Assembly (NCBI GenBank): GCA_963777165.1 | Contig: CAVZPO010000008.1 | Location: 1-41,376, forward strand | Direction: 5' to 3' | DNA: 41,376 bases | From: DYJB01 sp963777165 | Lineage (GTDB): Bacteria > Chloroflexota > Anaerolineae > Anaerolineales > E44-bin32 | In this document: in pieces, positions 1-9,829 of the stretch | How positions within the stretch are numbered: position 1 is the first letter of the stretch | Layout of the letters: the number at the start of each line of letters is the position of its first letter | Notes under the pieces: generated by a model | Seen by the model: the letters and a program-made list of their open reading frames with translations, nothing else | Databases searched by the model: none | Told to the model about the DNA's origin: nothing | Position numbers and translations under genes: made by a program

Positions 1-60
1 CCTGGTCGGCGACGAAGCGCCCATACGGATCGACCATCGTCGTCCGGATAGGCGACGTCG
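1..60 (-). pseudogene. Lnt/C-N hydrolase-like gene fragment, left copy (cut by window edge)
   Basis: Read on the minus strand, this stretch encodes RTTMVDPYGRFVADQ, a segment typical of apolipoprotein N-acyltransferase-like C-N hydrolases. The DNA matches 3951-4009 almost exactly, with one substitution and one indel in the first 50 or so bases, then diverges. The gene would continue beyond the left edge, so I cannot say whether the left copy is intact. Together with the right copy it brackets the perR-ferritin-katG block, which suggests duplication or insertion. Function is not claimed for this piece. Confidence 0.6.
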
Positions 61-182
61 GCCAGCCGCAGAGGTCTGCGAGTGCGTCACCAGCAGGTCC
101 TGGCCTTCCTCCCGCCCGTCTTCGGCGTCGTTGGGCCAAAGGGTCTTCTGCGTTCTTGAGGGTCTCGCCGGTGAGCATTCGT

Positions 183-211
183 TTGACCGCCGGCGGCTCC
201 TACGTTAGAAT
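183..211 (+). promoter_or_regulatory. Promoter of perR
   Basis: TTGACC (183-188) and TAGAAT (206-211) are separated by 17 bases, a good sigma-70-type pair. Transcription would start near 218, leaving a leader of about 30 bases before the ATG at 250. No Shine-Dalgarno sequence is visible in that leader. Confidence 0.6.
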
Positions 212-228
212 AGTGATTATCTATAGAG

Positions 229-241
229 ATGGATTATCCAT
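229..241. promoter_or_regulatory. Inverted repeat, possible PerR/Fur-type operator
   Basis: ATGGAT-T-ATCCAT is a perfect 6-1-6 dyad between the predicted transcription start and the perR start codon. Fur-family operators are AT-rich 7-1-7 dyads, so size and place fit autoregulation, though the bases are not the Bacillus PerR box consensus. The neighbouring sequence from 206 to 228 is also AT-rich and partly symmetric, so the true operator may be larger. Confidence 0.4.
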
Positions 242-249
242 AAGCGCTC

Positions 250-711
250 ATGGTCGAGTCCCGGGCTCGCTTCGACGAATTGATGGCCGCGCTCAAAGAG
301 CGTGGATCCCGCCTGACCCCTCAGCGGGTCGAGCTGGTACGGTTGATCGCGGCCAGTGACGGACACCCGAGCGCGGCCCAGCTCTATGCCCGGATCAAGC
401 GCCGGTTCCCCACCCTGAGCCAGGCCACGGTGTACAAGACCCTGTCATTGCTCAAGGACATGGACCAGGTGCTGGAGATCGACCTGCGCGGCGACAGCCG
501 CTACGATGGGCATCGACCCGATCCCCACGCGCACCTGATCTGCATTCGCTGCGACAGGATCATGGATGGGGAAGCCGGCCTCGATCCTGCCGCCATCCGC
601 AAGCAGGAACAGGCCTCGGGATACAAGATCCTCCGTTCTCAGGTTTCCTTCTACGGACTTTGCCCGGAATGCAGAACACAGTCGACCGACCCACGCGAGG
701 GAGAGAGGTGA
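250..711 (+). CDS. perR: PerR-type peroxide-sensing Fur-family repressor
   Basis: The 153-residue protein has the Fur-family layout: a winged helix in residues 1-80 (LTPQRVELV and SQATVYKTL are the recognisable parts) and a C-terminal dimer and metal domain. The structural zinc site is complete, with C98/C101 (CIRC) and C138/C141 (CPEC). Candidate regulatory metal ligands in the PerR pattern are H39, D86, H93, H95 and D106. PerR senses hydrogen peroxide by iron-catalysed oxidation of these histidines and represses peroxide-defence genes. The genes directly downstream are ferritin and katG, the classic targets, which favours PerR over Fur. The ATG at 250 lacks a Shine-Dalgarno sequence; a start at 283 is the alternative. 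The ferritin gene begins 5 bases after the stop, so the two are one transcript. Confidence 0.88.
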   Translation: MVESRARFDELMAALKERGSRLTPQRVELVRLIAASDGHPSAAQLYARIKRRFPTLSQATVYKTLSLLKDMDQVLEIDLRGDSRYDGHRPDPHAHLICIRCDRIMDGEAGLDPAAIRKQEQASGYKILRSQVSFYGLCPECRTQSTDPREGER

Positions 712-716
712 CAACC

Positions 717-1211
717 GTGATTGCCAAGACCATGCAGGACGCCGTCAACGAACAGATCAACAAGGAGCTCTACTCGTCCTATCTCTACCTATCCATGGCC
801 GCCTACTTCGAGGGTGTGAACCTCCCCGGTTTCGCCAAGTGGATGCACGTCCAGGCGGATGAGGAACGCGAGCATGGGATGAAGTTCTTCCGGCACATGG
901 TGGATCGCGGCGGGAAGGTGCAGCTCAAGGCCATCGCCGCGCCCCAGACGGATTGGAGGACGAGCCTGGAGGTCTTCAAGCAGGTCCAGGAGCATGAAGC
1001 GGCCGTCACCGCTTCGATCTATGCGCTGTACGAGCTGGCACTCAAGGAGAAGGACTACCCGGCCCAGGTCATGCTGCAGTGGTTCATCGATGAGCAGGTG
1101 GAAGAGGAAAAGAACGCTGCCGACGTCGTCCAGCAGCTCGAACTGATCGAGGCCAAGGGTACGGCGGTGCTGATGCTCGATCATCAATTGGGGAAGCGCG
1201 GCAAGGAGTAG
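717..1211 (+). CDS. ftnA: Ferritin (non-haem, FtnA-like)
   Basis: This 164-residue protein is a full-length bacterial ferritin that oxidises ferrous iron and stores it inside a 24-subunit shell. The helices carry ferroxidase-site residues: the first Glu in INKELYSSYLYL, the Glu and His in EEREHGMKFF, and the Glu pair in the WFIDEQVEEEKN region. I chose the GTG at 717 because the purine run GAGAGAGG lies just upstream and the length then equals the family norm; an in-frame GTG at 708 and ATG at 660 would only add residues from inside perR. It is translationally close to perR, so peroxide-dependent regulation together with it is likely. By sequestering iron it limits Fenton chemistry, complementing the catalase next door. 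Confidence 0.9.
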   Translation: MIAKTMQDAVNEQINKELYSSYLYLSMAAYFEGVNLPGFAKWMHVQADEEREHGMKFFRHMVDRGGKVQLKAIAAPQTDWRTSLEVFKQVQEHEAAVTASIYALYELALKEKDYPAQVMLQWFIDEQVEEEKNAADVVQQLELIEAKGTAVLMLDHQLGKRGKE

Positions 1212-1393
1212 ACTCGAGCAGCCGGGAGGTTGTCCCTCCAGGCGTCCGAACTGCGCCGATCCCTTCGGAGACGAGAAGGGACGATCAGGCGGGCGGCGGC
1301 GCGCAGGGCGCGGTCCGGGTTTCCCGCCCGACATCTGAACGACGGGCTGAACGGCGGCGACCGTGAATGCCGCGATGAAAAGGAGCAAGGACG

Positions 1394-3578
<2,185 letters not shown>

Positions 3579-3607
3579 TCGCCGCGGGATCCTGTTCGAT
3601 CAAGTCC

Positions 3608-3638
3608 CAGCACCTACCAGCGAACATGGTAGGTGCTG
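3608..3638 (+). terminator. Rho-independent terminator after katG
   Basis: AGCACCTACCA (3609-3619) and TGGTAGGTGCT (3627-3637) form a perfect 11-bp stem with a 7-base loop, extended by one more C-G pair, followed by TGTCTTCC. It lies 30 bases after the katG stop and closes the perR-ftn-katG unit. Confidence 0.8.
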
Positions 3639-3758
3639 TGTCTTCCGCGCTCAGGGCCATGCGCCGGCGCAGGATGGCGCCGCGCCTCCCGCCGCAAGAA
3701 GTGCCGGGCAGCTTCCCGAGTTTGCATTGGTGCCGTGCGCAGGCCCTGGCCTCGAGGT

Positions 3759-4140
3759 CTAGCTTGAGGCCGCCGCTGCCCGATCGGCTTTCTTGCTGCG
3801 CCGTTGGTCGGCCGACTGGTAGATCATCGATCCGATCCACCCCGCCAGCCCCAGCCACCCGACCCAGTCGCCCAGCCGCGTGTACAGGTCGTTCGGGGTT
3901 CCGAGCGGCACGTCGGCGACGAGCGTCAGCGGGCCGCCGTCGGGCGTCGACCTGGTCGGCGACGAAGCGCCCGTACGGATCGACCATCGTCGTCCGGAAG
4001 GCGCCGTCGACGATCACGGTCGAGACGCGGTTCTCGACCGCCCGGAACACGGCCATCACCTGCATCTCCTTCCACACGCCGGCGAACATGCGCGTCGGCA
4101 CAATCACCAACTGCGCGCCCATCCGCGCCGGGATGCGCAC
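3759..4140 (-). pseudogene. Truncated, frameshifted Lnt-like C-N hydrolase (right copy)
   Basis: The minus strand encodes the C-terminal third of an apolipoprotein N-acyltransferase-like protein: GAQLVIVPTRMFAGVWKE, MAVFRAVENRV, DPYGRFVADQ, then, in another frame, VADVPLGTPNDLYTRLGDW and a last hydrophobic helix ending in a Lys/Ala-rich tail and a TAG at 3759-3761. The N-terminal membrane part and the catalytic Glu and Lys regions are absent. The frame breaks at 3948-3949, where GTC is followed by an extra G (GTC/GTG, both Val). A 60-bp piece of the same gene lies at 1-60. Because the N-terminus is missing, I call it a remnant, not a working acyltransferase. Confidence 0.65.
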
Positions 4141-4168
4141 CGCAGGGAGGGACGATGGGAGATGGCGA

Positions 4169-4470
4169 TCAGCCGGCCTGAGTTTGCAAGCCCTCGGCGA
4201 TGCGGGCCGCGTTTTCCACGTACTGCCGGCAGCGCTCCATGCGGTGTTCCTGGACGAAGGTCGGCTGGCCCTCGGGCGTTGACAGGTCGCATTCGATCAG
4301 GGCAGGGCAACTGGCTGAGCCGTGGCGCGCGCCTCGAACTCACGCAGCAGCGTCAGAAGCATGCCAAACGCCGGCTCGACCGATTGATCGGGCGCCTCGC
4401 GGCCGGCCGCCAGGCCGATCACCAGGATGGCGCCGCTCACGGCCCCGCACATCTCGCCCGTCCGACCCAT
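4169..4470 (-). pseudogene. Remnant of a C_GCAxxG_C_C family redox protein
   Basis: The minus strand reads MGRTGEMCGAVSGAILVIGL, the core of the C_GCAxxG_C_C family (small, probably redox-active cysteine proteins), and after a frame change CPALIECDLSTPEG and MERCRQYVENAARIAEGL, ending at a TGA at 4169-4171. The upstream N-terminal part with the first conserved cysteines is missing; the sequence beyond 4470 has no likeness to the family. The frame change falls in a GCGCGCGCC run that can be read as two doubled wobble bases (GCG/GCC twice). It directly precedes the Lnt-like remnant in the same orientation, so the two may come from one decayed locus. Confidence 0.55.
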
Positions 4471-4633
4471 AACGGCTCCGAGTGTGTTGTGGGGCGCGTG
4501 CCGGCGTCGCGTTATAATGGATAAGAGCAGTCTGAATTGTGGCCACCGGACCACCATGCCAGGTTGCAGCGCCGGGTAAGCTATCGCCACGGCCGAACTT
4601 GACAGGTTGATGCCTGGAGGCATGAGGATGGGT

Positions 4634-4671
4634 CCCTGTTGGGCCCCGCGGATGACGGGGGCCCTGTTGGG
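4634..4671. repeat. Stem-loop flanked by a 10-bp direct repeat
   Basis: CCCTGTTGGG occurs at 4634-4643 and 4662-4671. Between and overlapping the copies, GGGCCCCG (4641-4648) can pair with CGGGGGCCC (4656-4664, one bulged G). It lies in the 328-base gap (4471-4798) between the C_GCAxxG_C_C remnant and the VOC gene. It could act as a terminator or be a REP-like element; I see no gene and nothing else in this gap. Confidence 0.45.
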
Positions 4672-4798
4672 GGCGGGTGCAACCCGCACGTCACCCCCGC
4701 TCGCAAGCTATCCCGTATGCGGGTCCGATCCTTGACCGGGATCCGAAGCCACTACTAGCTCCGTCCGCCGTTGTTACCTCCAGAGTGAGGAGAGGGAA

Positions 4799-5161
4799 AT
4801 GTTGAACCTGAACGCCATCATGATCGGAACGAAGCAAACCCAGGCCATGACCGCCTTCTACGAAAAGGTCCTCGGGCGGCCGGCCGACATGGCCGACACG
4901 AAGAGCGGGTTCTACGGCTGGAAGGTGGGGAGCGGCTACTTCTCCATCCTGGAGCATTCGGAAATGGGAGGCAAGGCCAAGGATCCCGGGCGGGTGCTCG
5001 TCAACTTCGAGACTCCCCAGGTCCGAGAGGAGTTCGAGCGCATCAAGGGACAGGGCGGGGTGGTCGTCCGCGCGCCGTACGAGATGGGCGGCGGCTGGAT
5101 CGCTACACTGGCCGACCCGGATGGCAACTACTTCCAGCTGGTGACGCCGATGCCGATGTGA
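4799..5161 (+). CDS. VOC-family (glyoxalase/bleomycin-resistance fold) protein
   Basis: The 120-residue protein has the paired beta-alpha-beta-beta-beta modules of the vicinal-oxygen-chelate superfamily. Module one is near residues 4-55 (AFYEKVLGRP, then FYGWKVGSGYFSILEHSE) and module two near 65-118, ending in the signature IATLADPDGNYFQLV. Such proteins are small metal-dependent isomerases, dioxygenases or binding proteins; the substrate cannot be told here. GAGGAGAGGG lies just before the ATG. It stands alone, with remnants to the left and the convergent peptidase gene to the right. After it, 5162-5492 holds no gene I can support. Confidence 0.85.
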   Translation: MLNLNAIMIGTKQTQAMTAFYEKVLGRPADMADTKSGFYGWKVGSGYFSILEHSEMGGKAKDPGRVLVNFETPQVREEFERIKGQGGVVVRAPYEMGGGWIATLADPDGNYFQLVTPMPM

Positions 5162-5492
5162 TCGCGCGCCAGGTCCGGCTGGCGGGATGCCCAAGGGTGC
5201 TGCCAAGCCTCTAGGCAGCCTCGGAAGTGGACACATCTCCGCGCCGAGGACGCCTCCCGCGTGACAGGCATCGAAGAACAGGTGCTCGTTCCCTACAACA
5301 TCGGGATCGTGTACTAGTCGAGGGCGGGGCCGCGATCGATATCCGGCTTCCGGAACAGCACGGACCGAGTCCTGTTCCTTGAGCCGGCGGACGGAAGGGC
5401 CGCCCTTGGGTGGGTGCCCGCCGAAGGTCCTCAGCAACGCAGGGAATCAATGAAGGGCAACCCCCACCCGGTGAGGGCTCCGAATACCGGGT

Positions 5493-6375
5493 CTACTCCG
5501 TCCAGCCGGGGGTCTCGCAGGAGTCCGGCGAACCGGAGCGCCAGCCGTCTTCGAATGCGGCCTGTCGCTGTTCGGACGAACCGTGGGTCCAGGTTTCAGG
5601 GGAGACATAGCCCTGTGTCCTGCGCTGTACCATGTCATCGCCCACCGCGCTCGACGGTATCGAGAGCTTGCGTGATTTCCTCGTTCGTCACCTGCGCAAG
5701 GTATCCGGTCTCCACGGAGTGGTTCATCCAGACACCGGCGAAGCAGTCCGCCTGGAGTTCGGAGTCGATGGACATCTGCTGTTGGTCCTGGGATCCACTG
5801 CCGGAACTATCCAGCAGACCGAGGAGATTCTGGACGTGGTGACCGTACTCGTGGGCCAGGACATAGGCCGCGGCGAAGGGGCCGCCCTCGGCGCCGAACC
5901 TTGCCTGGAGCTCATCGAAGAAGGCGAGGTCAAGGTAGACCATCTGGTCACTGGGGCAGTAGAAGGGTCCGGTCGCCGCTGAAGCATAGCCGCAAGCGGC
6001 TTCCGTTGCGTCGCTGAAGAGTACGGTCTGAGCCGGAACGTACTCGATCCCACTGCTGGTGAAGACATCGGACCAGAAGGCCTGAATGCTGTTCACAAAC
6101 CCCACGATGGCGCAATCCTGACGGGTGTTGGCGTCCGCACCGGTTGCACATGCCGCGGCCAGGTCACTGACTTCGCCGGGGATGGTGTTGTCGGCGGACG
6201 GTCCGGTTTCGACCAGGCCGGTCAGGTCACCGGGATTCACACCCAGCAGGAGAGCGACGACAAAGATGACGAGGCCGATTCCACCGCCACCGATCGCCAG
6301 AGCAGGTCCCACCCTCCGTCCACGTCGATCCTGCACCTGCGAAGGGTCCAAACGCGAGCTGTCGTTGAATGGCAT
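5493..6375 (-). CDS. YpfJ-family neutral zinc metallopeptidase (one apparent frameshift)
   Basis: The protein starts with a short charged tail and a single membrane helix near residues 28-45, then a globular zinc-peptidase domain outside the membrane. The catalytic motif is HEYGHHVQ, with a downstream SELQADCFAG region that supplies the third ligand, as in YpfJ proteins. The first frame stops after VERGGR, but an extra base at 5652-5653 explains this: GTC is followed by G (GTC/GTG, both Val). In the next frame the normal C-terminus appears, with ETWTHGSSEQRQAAF and a TAG at 5493-5495. The rebuilt length is about 293 residues, which fits the family. GGAGGAGAAGG precedes the ATG. Its role is unknown; homologues are scattered as single genes. 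Confidence 0.85.
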
Positions 6376-6644
6376 CTTTCCTTCTCCTCCCGATCCTCAC
6401 CCCGGACCGCCGTGTCCCTCAAGGCCCATATCATAACCCCCGGCAGGCATACGAGCGGCCGGCCGCCAACCCCGACCAGTCGCCGGTGCTCATCCGCACC
6501 GATGGCGCCGGGACGATCCTCGCGCCCGGCGGCACCTTCCGGATTTCGAAGGCGGCGCCCAGGTGGGCGAACAGGAGAAGGCTCGCCACGAGGTCGCGCT
6601 CTTCATCTGGCATTGAGTCCAAGCCCGGCCCATGTCCGATGCAC

Positions 6645-6765
6645 ACCTCGCCACTCGCCCCACGCCCTCGCCAAACTCGTCCGCCGGCGAGATCAGGCTG
6701 AGCACCAGATGCTCGCCCTCGGGGAAGTCGTAGAAGGAGCCGGCTTGGACAGTCTTATGCATCCG
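6645..6765 (-). pseudogene. Scrap of aminotransferase C-terminus, copy A
   Basis: The minus strand encodes FYDFPEGEHLVLSLISPADEF and GEGVGRVAR, nearly the same as the C-terminus of the aminotransferase at 38824-40005 and of copy B at 7564-7930. Similarity at the DNA level stops at about 6757. No other part of the enzyme is here, so this is a decayed duplication. The rest of the gap between the peptidase and the toxin-antitoxin promoter (6376-6834) holds nothing else I recognise. Confidence 0.6.
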
Positions 6766-6834
6766 CTGGACGGGGCGTCGGCGCTGTGAAACGGTGGGTC
6801 GTGCCCGGTCACGGAACGGGCTTTTCCGGGCATG

Positions 6835-6862
6835 TTGACGCTTGCCAGGAAAGATGTACAAT
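6835..6862 (+). promoter_or_regulatory. Promoter of the yefM-yoeB gene
   Basis: TTGACG (6835-6840) and TACAAT (6857-6862) are 16 bases apart. The -10 box overlaps the first half of the operator palindrome, so antitoxin binding would block polymerase directly. Confidence 0.65.
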
Positions 6863-6873
6863 AATGTTGTACA
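6855..6873. promoter_or_regulatory. YefM-type operator with two TGTACA cores
   Basis: TGTACAA (6855-6861) and TTGTACA (6867-6873) form a perfect 7-5-7 inverted repeat, placing two TGTACA hexamers 13 bp centre to centre. The E. coli yefM-yoeB operator is built from TGTACA-cored palindromes at a similar spacing. The site overlaps the -10 box and lies 14 bases before the start codon. Confidence 0.75.
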
Positions 6874-6887
6874 AGATGGAGGCGGAT

Positions 6888-7430
6888 ATGACCGTGGAGA
6901 CGACGTACTCCCAGGCTCGCCAGAACCTGGCCGAATTGCTGGACAGCGTCACCCAGGACCGCGAGATCGTCATCATCCACCGCCGTCGAGGCGAGGACGC
7001 GGCAGTTCTGGCGGCTTCCGAGCTGACCAGCCTGCTGGAGACGGCGCACCTGCTGCGATCACCGAAGAACGCCGAGCGACTGCTGGATGCCCTGGGCCGC
7101 GCGCTGAAGGGCGGCGGCTTGCCCCTGACCGTGGATGAACTGGCTCGAGAGGTTCTCGCTCTGACGCGTAAGCAGCGCCAGGCGGTCTTCCAGCCGGAGT
7201 TCCTCGAGGATCTTCGGCACTGGGTGCAGACCGATCGCAAGATCGCCGTTCGAGTCCTGGATCTCGTCGAGGCAGTACTGCGCGATCCGTTTCAGGGCAT
7301 CGGAAAGCCTGAGCCCCTGAAGTACCTCGCGCCCGGTACCTGGTCTCGTCGACTAACCCACGAACATCGCCTGGTCTATCTGGTGCGCGAAGAGCGCATC
7401 GACTTCCTGCAGGCTCGTTACCACTACTAG
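6888..7430 (+). CDS. YefM antitoxin fused to YoeB toxin in one reading frame
   Basis: Residues 1 to about 88 are a YefM/Phd antitoxin: TYSQARQNLAELLDSVTQDR is the DNA-binding part and the following helices are the toxin-binding tail. Residues from about 97 to 180 are a complete YoeB mRNA interferase with catalytic E142 (KPEPLK), R161 (EHRLVYLV) and H179 (RYHY at the extreme C-terminus). YoeB cleaves mRNA in the ribosomal A site; YefM neutralises it and represses the operon. The two are normally separate. Here no stop or start lies between them. However, dropping one G near 7151-7152 would end the antitoxin as REFSL-stop at a TGA overlapping the toxin start region, the normal arrangement. The fusion may therefore be a consensus error. 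GGAGG five bases before the ATG at 6888 fixes the start. Confidence 0.82.
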   Translation: MTVETTYSQARQNLAELLDSVTQDREIVIIHRRRGEDAAVLAASELTSLLETAHLLRSPKNAERLLDALGRALKGGGLPLTVDELAREVLALTRKQRQAVFQPEFLEDLRHWVQTDRKIAVRVLDLVEAVLRDPFQGIGKPEPLKYLAPGTWSRRLTHEHRLVYLVREERIDFLQARYHY

Positions 7431-7563
7431 CCGCGCACCCGAAACCTCACCCGATCCCCGGCGAACACATCGCGCATCTCTCTGCTGCTATTTGGGGCGG
7501 ATTGCACTTGGTCAAAGCCTCAAGGTCGATATCGTCCAGGTCGCCGTGCCGTGCGGCAAGGCG

Positions 7564-7930
7564 TCATTCCTGGCGCCGCACTTCCGACGCCCGCGCCTCG
7601 ATCCGCCGCGCCACGCGGCGCACAGCCCTCGGCAAACTCGTCCGTCGGCAGGATCAGGCTCACAACCAGAAACTCGCCCTCGGGGAAGTCGTAGAAGAAG
7701 CCCGGTTGGACGACGACGTGGTCGTCGACGAGCAGCCGGTAGGCAAGCTCGTCATCGTCATCGCCGTCCGGCAGCCGCAGCACCAGCGACCAGCCTCCCT
7801 CACGCGGCAGCAGGCGGTAGGGCCGAAGGCGCGTTCGGCGGCGCGCTGGTTGGCCTCGATCCGTTCGATGATCGCGCCGGATCGGGCGGCGGCTCGGCAG
7901 CAGCGTTTCGGCGGCGAGCTGCGCCGCTAG
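7564..7930 (-). pseudogene. C-terminal fragment of aminotransferase, copy B
   Basis: The minus strand encodes the last 120 or so residues of the enzyme found at 38824-40005: QLAAETLLP, then REGGWSLVLRLPDG, LAYRLLVDDHVVV, GFFYDFPEGEFLVVSLI and a C-terminal RIEARASE-like tail ending at TGA 7564-7566. The PLP-binding domain is absent. At least two of its frame breaks are doubled wobble bases (CGG/CGC and GGC/GGT). It has no start and cannot be a working transaminase. Confidence 0.65.
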
Positions 7931-8018
7931 CCCGCCTCCGCCGCGGCTTCCCTGGCGGGGCCACTTGTCACGCACGTCTCACCTTCAGCCTGCCGACTTG
8001 CTCGTACAATGCAAGCCT

Positions 8019-9829
8019 ATGCGCCCCACGCTCAAGCTGCTCGCCTACGTCCGCCCCTACGGACGCCGCGCCGTCCTGGCGCTCGTCCTGCTCACCACGC
8101 TCGTGGTCATGGACCTGGCCATCCCGCGGCTGATCCAGCGCATCATCGACCAGGGCATCAACGCAGCACGACCAGCGCGGTCGTCCTCCAGACCGCGCTG
8201 CTGATGCTCGGCATCTCGGCGCTCAGCACGGTGATCGCCGATCGGCAACAACATCTTCTCGGTGCAGGTCGGCGAGGGCGTGGCGCGCGACCTGCGCGAG
8301 GCGCTCTTCCTCAAGATCCAGCGCTTCTCCTTCGGCAACCTCGACCGCTCAGCAGACCGGGCAAGCTGATGGTGCGCCTGACCAGCGACGCCAGCGCGGT
8401 CAAGCGCCTGATGCAGATCTCGCTGCGCATCGGCACGCGCGCCCCGCTCCTGATGATCGGCAGCCTGATCCTGATGATCAGCACCAGCCCGCAGCCTGGC
8501 GCTGACCATGCTGCCGCTGCTGCTGGTCACCTCGGCGCTCATCGTCGTTCTTCATCGTCAAGATGGAGCCGCTCTTCCGCACCGTCCAGCAGAAGCTCGA
8601 CCGGCTCAACACGGTCCTGCAGGAGAACATCGCCGGCGCGCGCCTGGTCAAGGCCTTCGTGCGCGCCGACCACGAGGGCGAGCGCTTCGAGGCCGCCAAC
8701 GAGGACTTCACCGACGCGCTCGATCAAGGTGATGCAGTTCATGTCGGCCATGACGCCCGCGCTGACGATCTTCGTCAACATCGGCATGGTGATCGTCATC
8801 TGGGTCGGCGGGCTGCAGGCGATCCGCGGCGAGCCTGACCGATCGGGCAGATCGTGGCCTTCACCAACTACCTGCTCACGACCATGACGCCGCTGATCAT
8901 GATGACCATGCTGTCCAACATCTGGGCCAGCGGCATCGCCTCGGCCGCGGCGCATCGACGAGATGCTCGACACGCGTCCCGACGTCGCAGGACGCCCCGG
9001 ACGCCGTGCCGCTGCCCGACCGGCGCCCGGGCCGCGTGCGTCTTCGAGGACGTCATCGTTCCACTACGACGGCGAGCAGCGACGACGCCGTGCTGCGAGG
9101 ACATCAACCTGCGCGGCCGAGCCCGGGCAAGACGGTCGCCATCCTGGGCGCCACCGGCGCCGGGCAAGTCGACGCTGGTCAACCTGATCCCGCGCTTCTA
9201 CGACGTCACCGCGGGGCGCGTGCTCGATCGACGGCATCGACGTCCGCGAGCGTCACGCAGGACTCGCTGCTGGCGCACGATCGGCATCGTGCCGCAGGAG
9301 ACGATCCTCTTCTCCGGCACCGTGCGCGACAACATCCGCTACGGCCGCCCCGACGCCAGCGACGAGGAGGTCATCGCGCGCCGCCACAGGCCGCCCAGGC
9401 GCACGACTTCATCATCGGCGCTGCCCGCAGGGCTACGACACGCCACGTCGAGGAGCGCGGCGCGAACCTCTCCGGCGGCCAGAAGCAGCGCCTCGCCATC
9501 GCCCGCGCGCTGCTCGTCGCAGCCGAAGATCCTGATCCTCGACGACAGCACCAGCTCGGTCGACGTCGAGACCGAGACGCAGATCCAGGACGCGCTCGAC
9601 GGCGACCATGCGCGACCGCACCAGCTTCGTCGTCGCGCAGCGCATCAGCACGGTGCTCAACGCCGACAAGATCGTCGTCCTCGACAAGGGCCGCATCGTC
9701 GCCGCAGGGCACGCACCGCGAGCTGATGCGAGTCCAGCCCGATCTACCGGGAGATCTACGACTCGCAGCTCGGGCAACGGGTCTCGCCCGAGCGACGGCG
9801 TCGAGCCGCGCGGCGAGGCGCAGTCATGA
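8019..9829 (+). CDS. ABC exporter half-transporter 1 (degenerate-site subunit), many apparent frameshifts
   Basis: Read through the frame changes, this is a type I ABC exporter of about 590 residues: six membrane helices in the first 320, then an ATPase domain with Walker A GATGAGKST, signature NLSGGQKQR, and Walker B ILILDDSTSSVD. The Asp where the catalytic Glu belongs marks the non-catalytic site of heterodimeric exporters such as BmrCD or TM287/288. Some thirty single extra bases break the frame between 8163 and 9770. At nearly all of them the extra base and its neighbour are alternative wobble bases of one codon, for example 8240 GCC/GCG, 8722 CTC/CTG and 9039 GTG/GTC. I regard the gene as intact in the cell. 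TACAAT ends 9 bases before the ATG, so the message may be leaderless. Its stop overlaps the next start (ATGA). Confidence 0.85.

Noticed and set aside
57..182. Possible continuation of the left Lnt-like copy
   Set aside because: Likeness to the right copy ends at about position 60, and no frame here resembles the missing part of the gene.
4634..4671. CCCTGTTGGG pair as a CRISPR-like array
   Set aside because: Only two short copies 28 bases apart with a self-pairing spacer; no cas genes and no further repeats.
5230..5320. A caspase-like FFDACHAGG string on the minus strand
   Set aside because: Only nine residues match; no catalytic His region or caspase fold surrounds it, and the frame runs through the VOC gene in antisense.
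6428..6643. A short minus-strand frame with DEERDLVASLLLFAHLGAAFE
   Set aside because: It looks protein-like but matches no family I recognise, lacks a ribosome site, and lies beside aminotransferase scraps, so I do not call it a gene.
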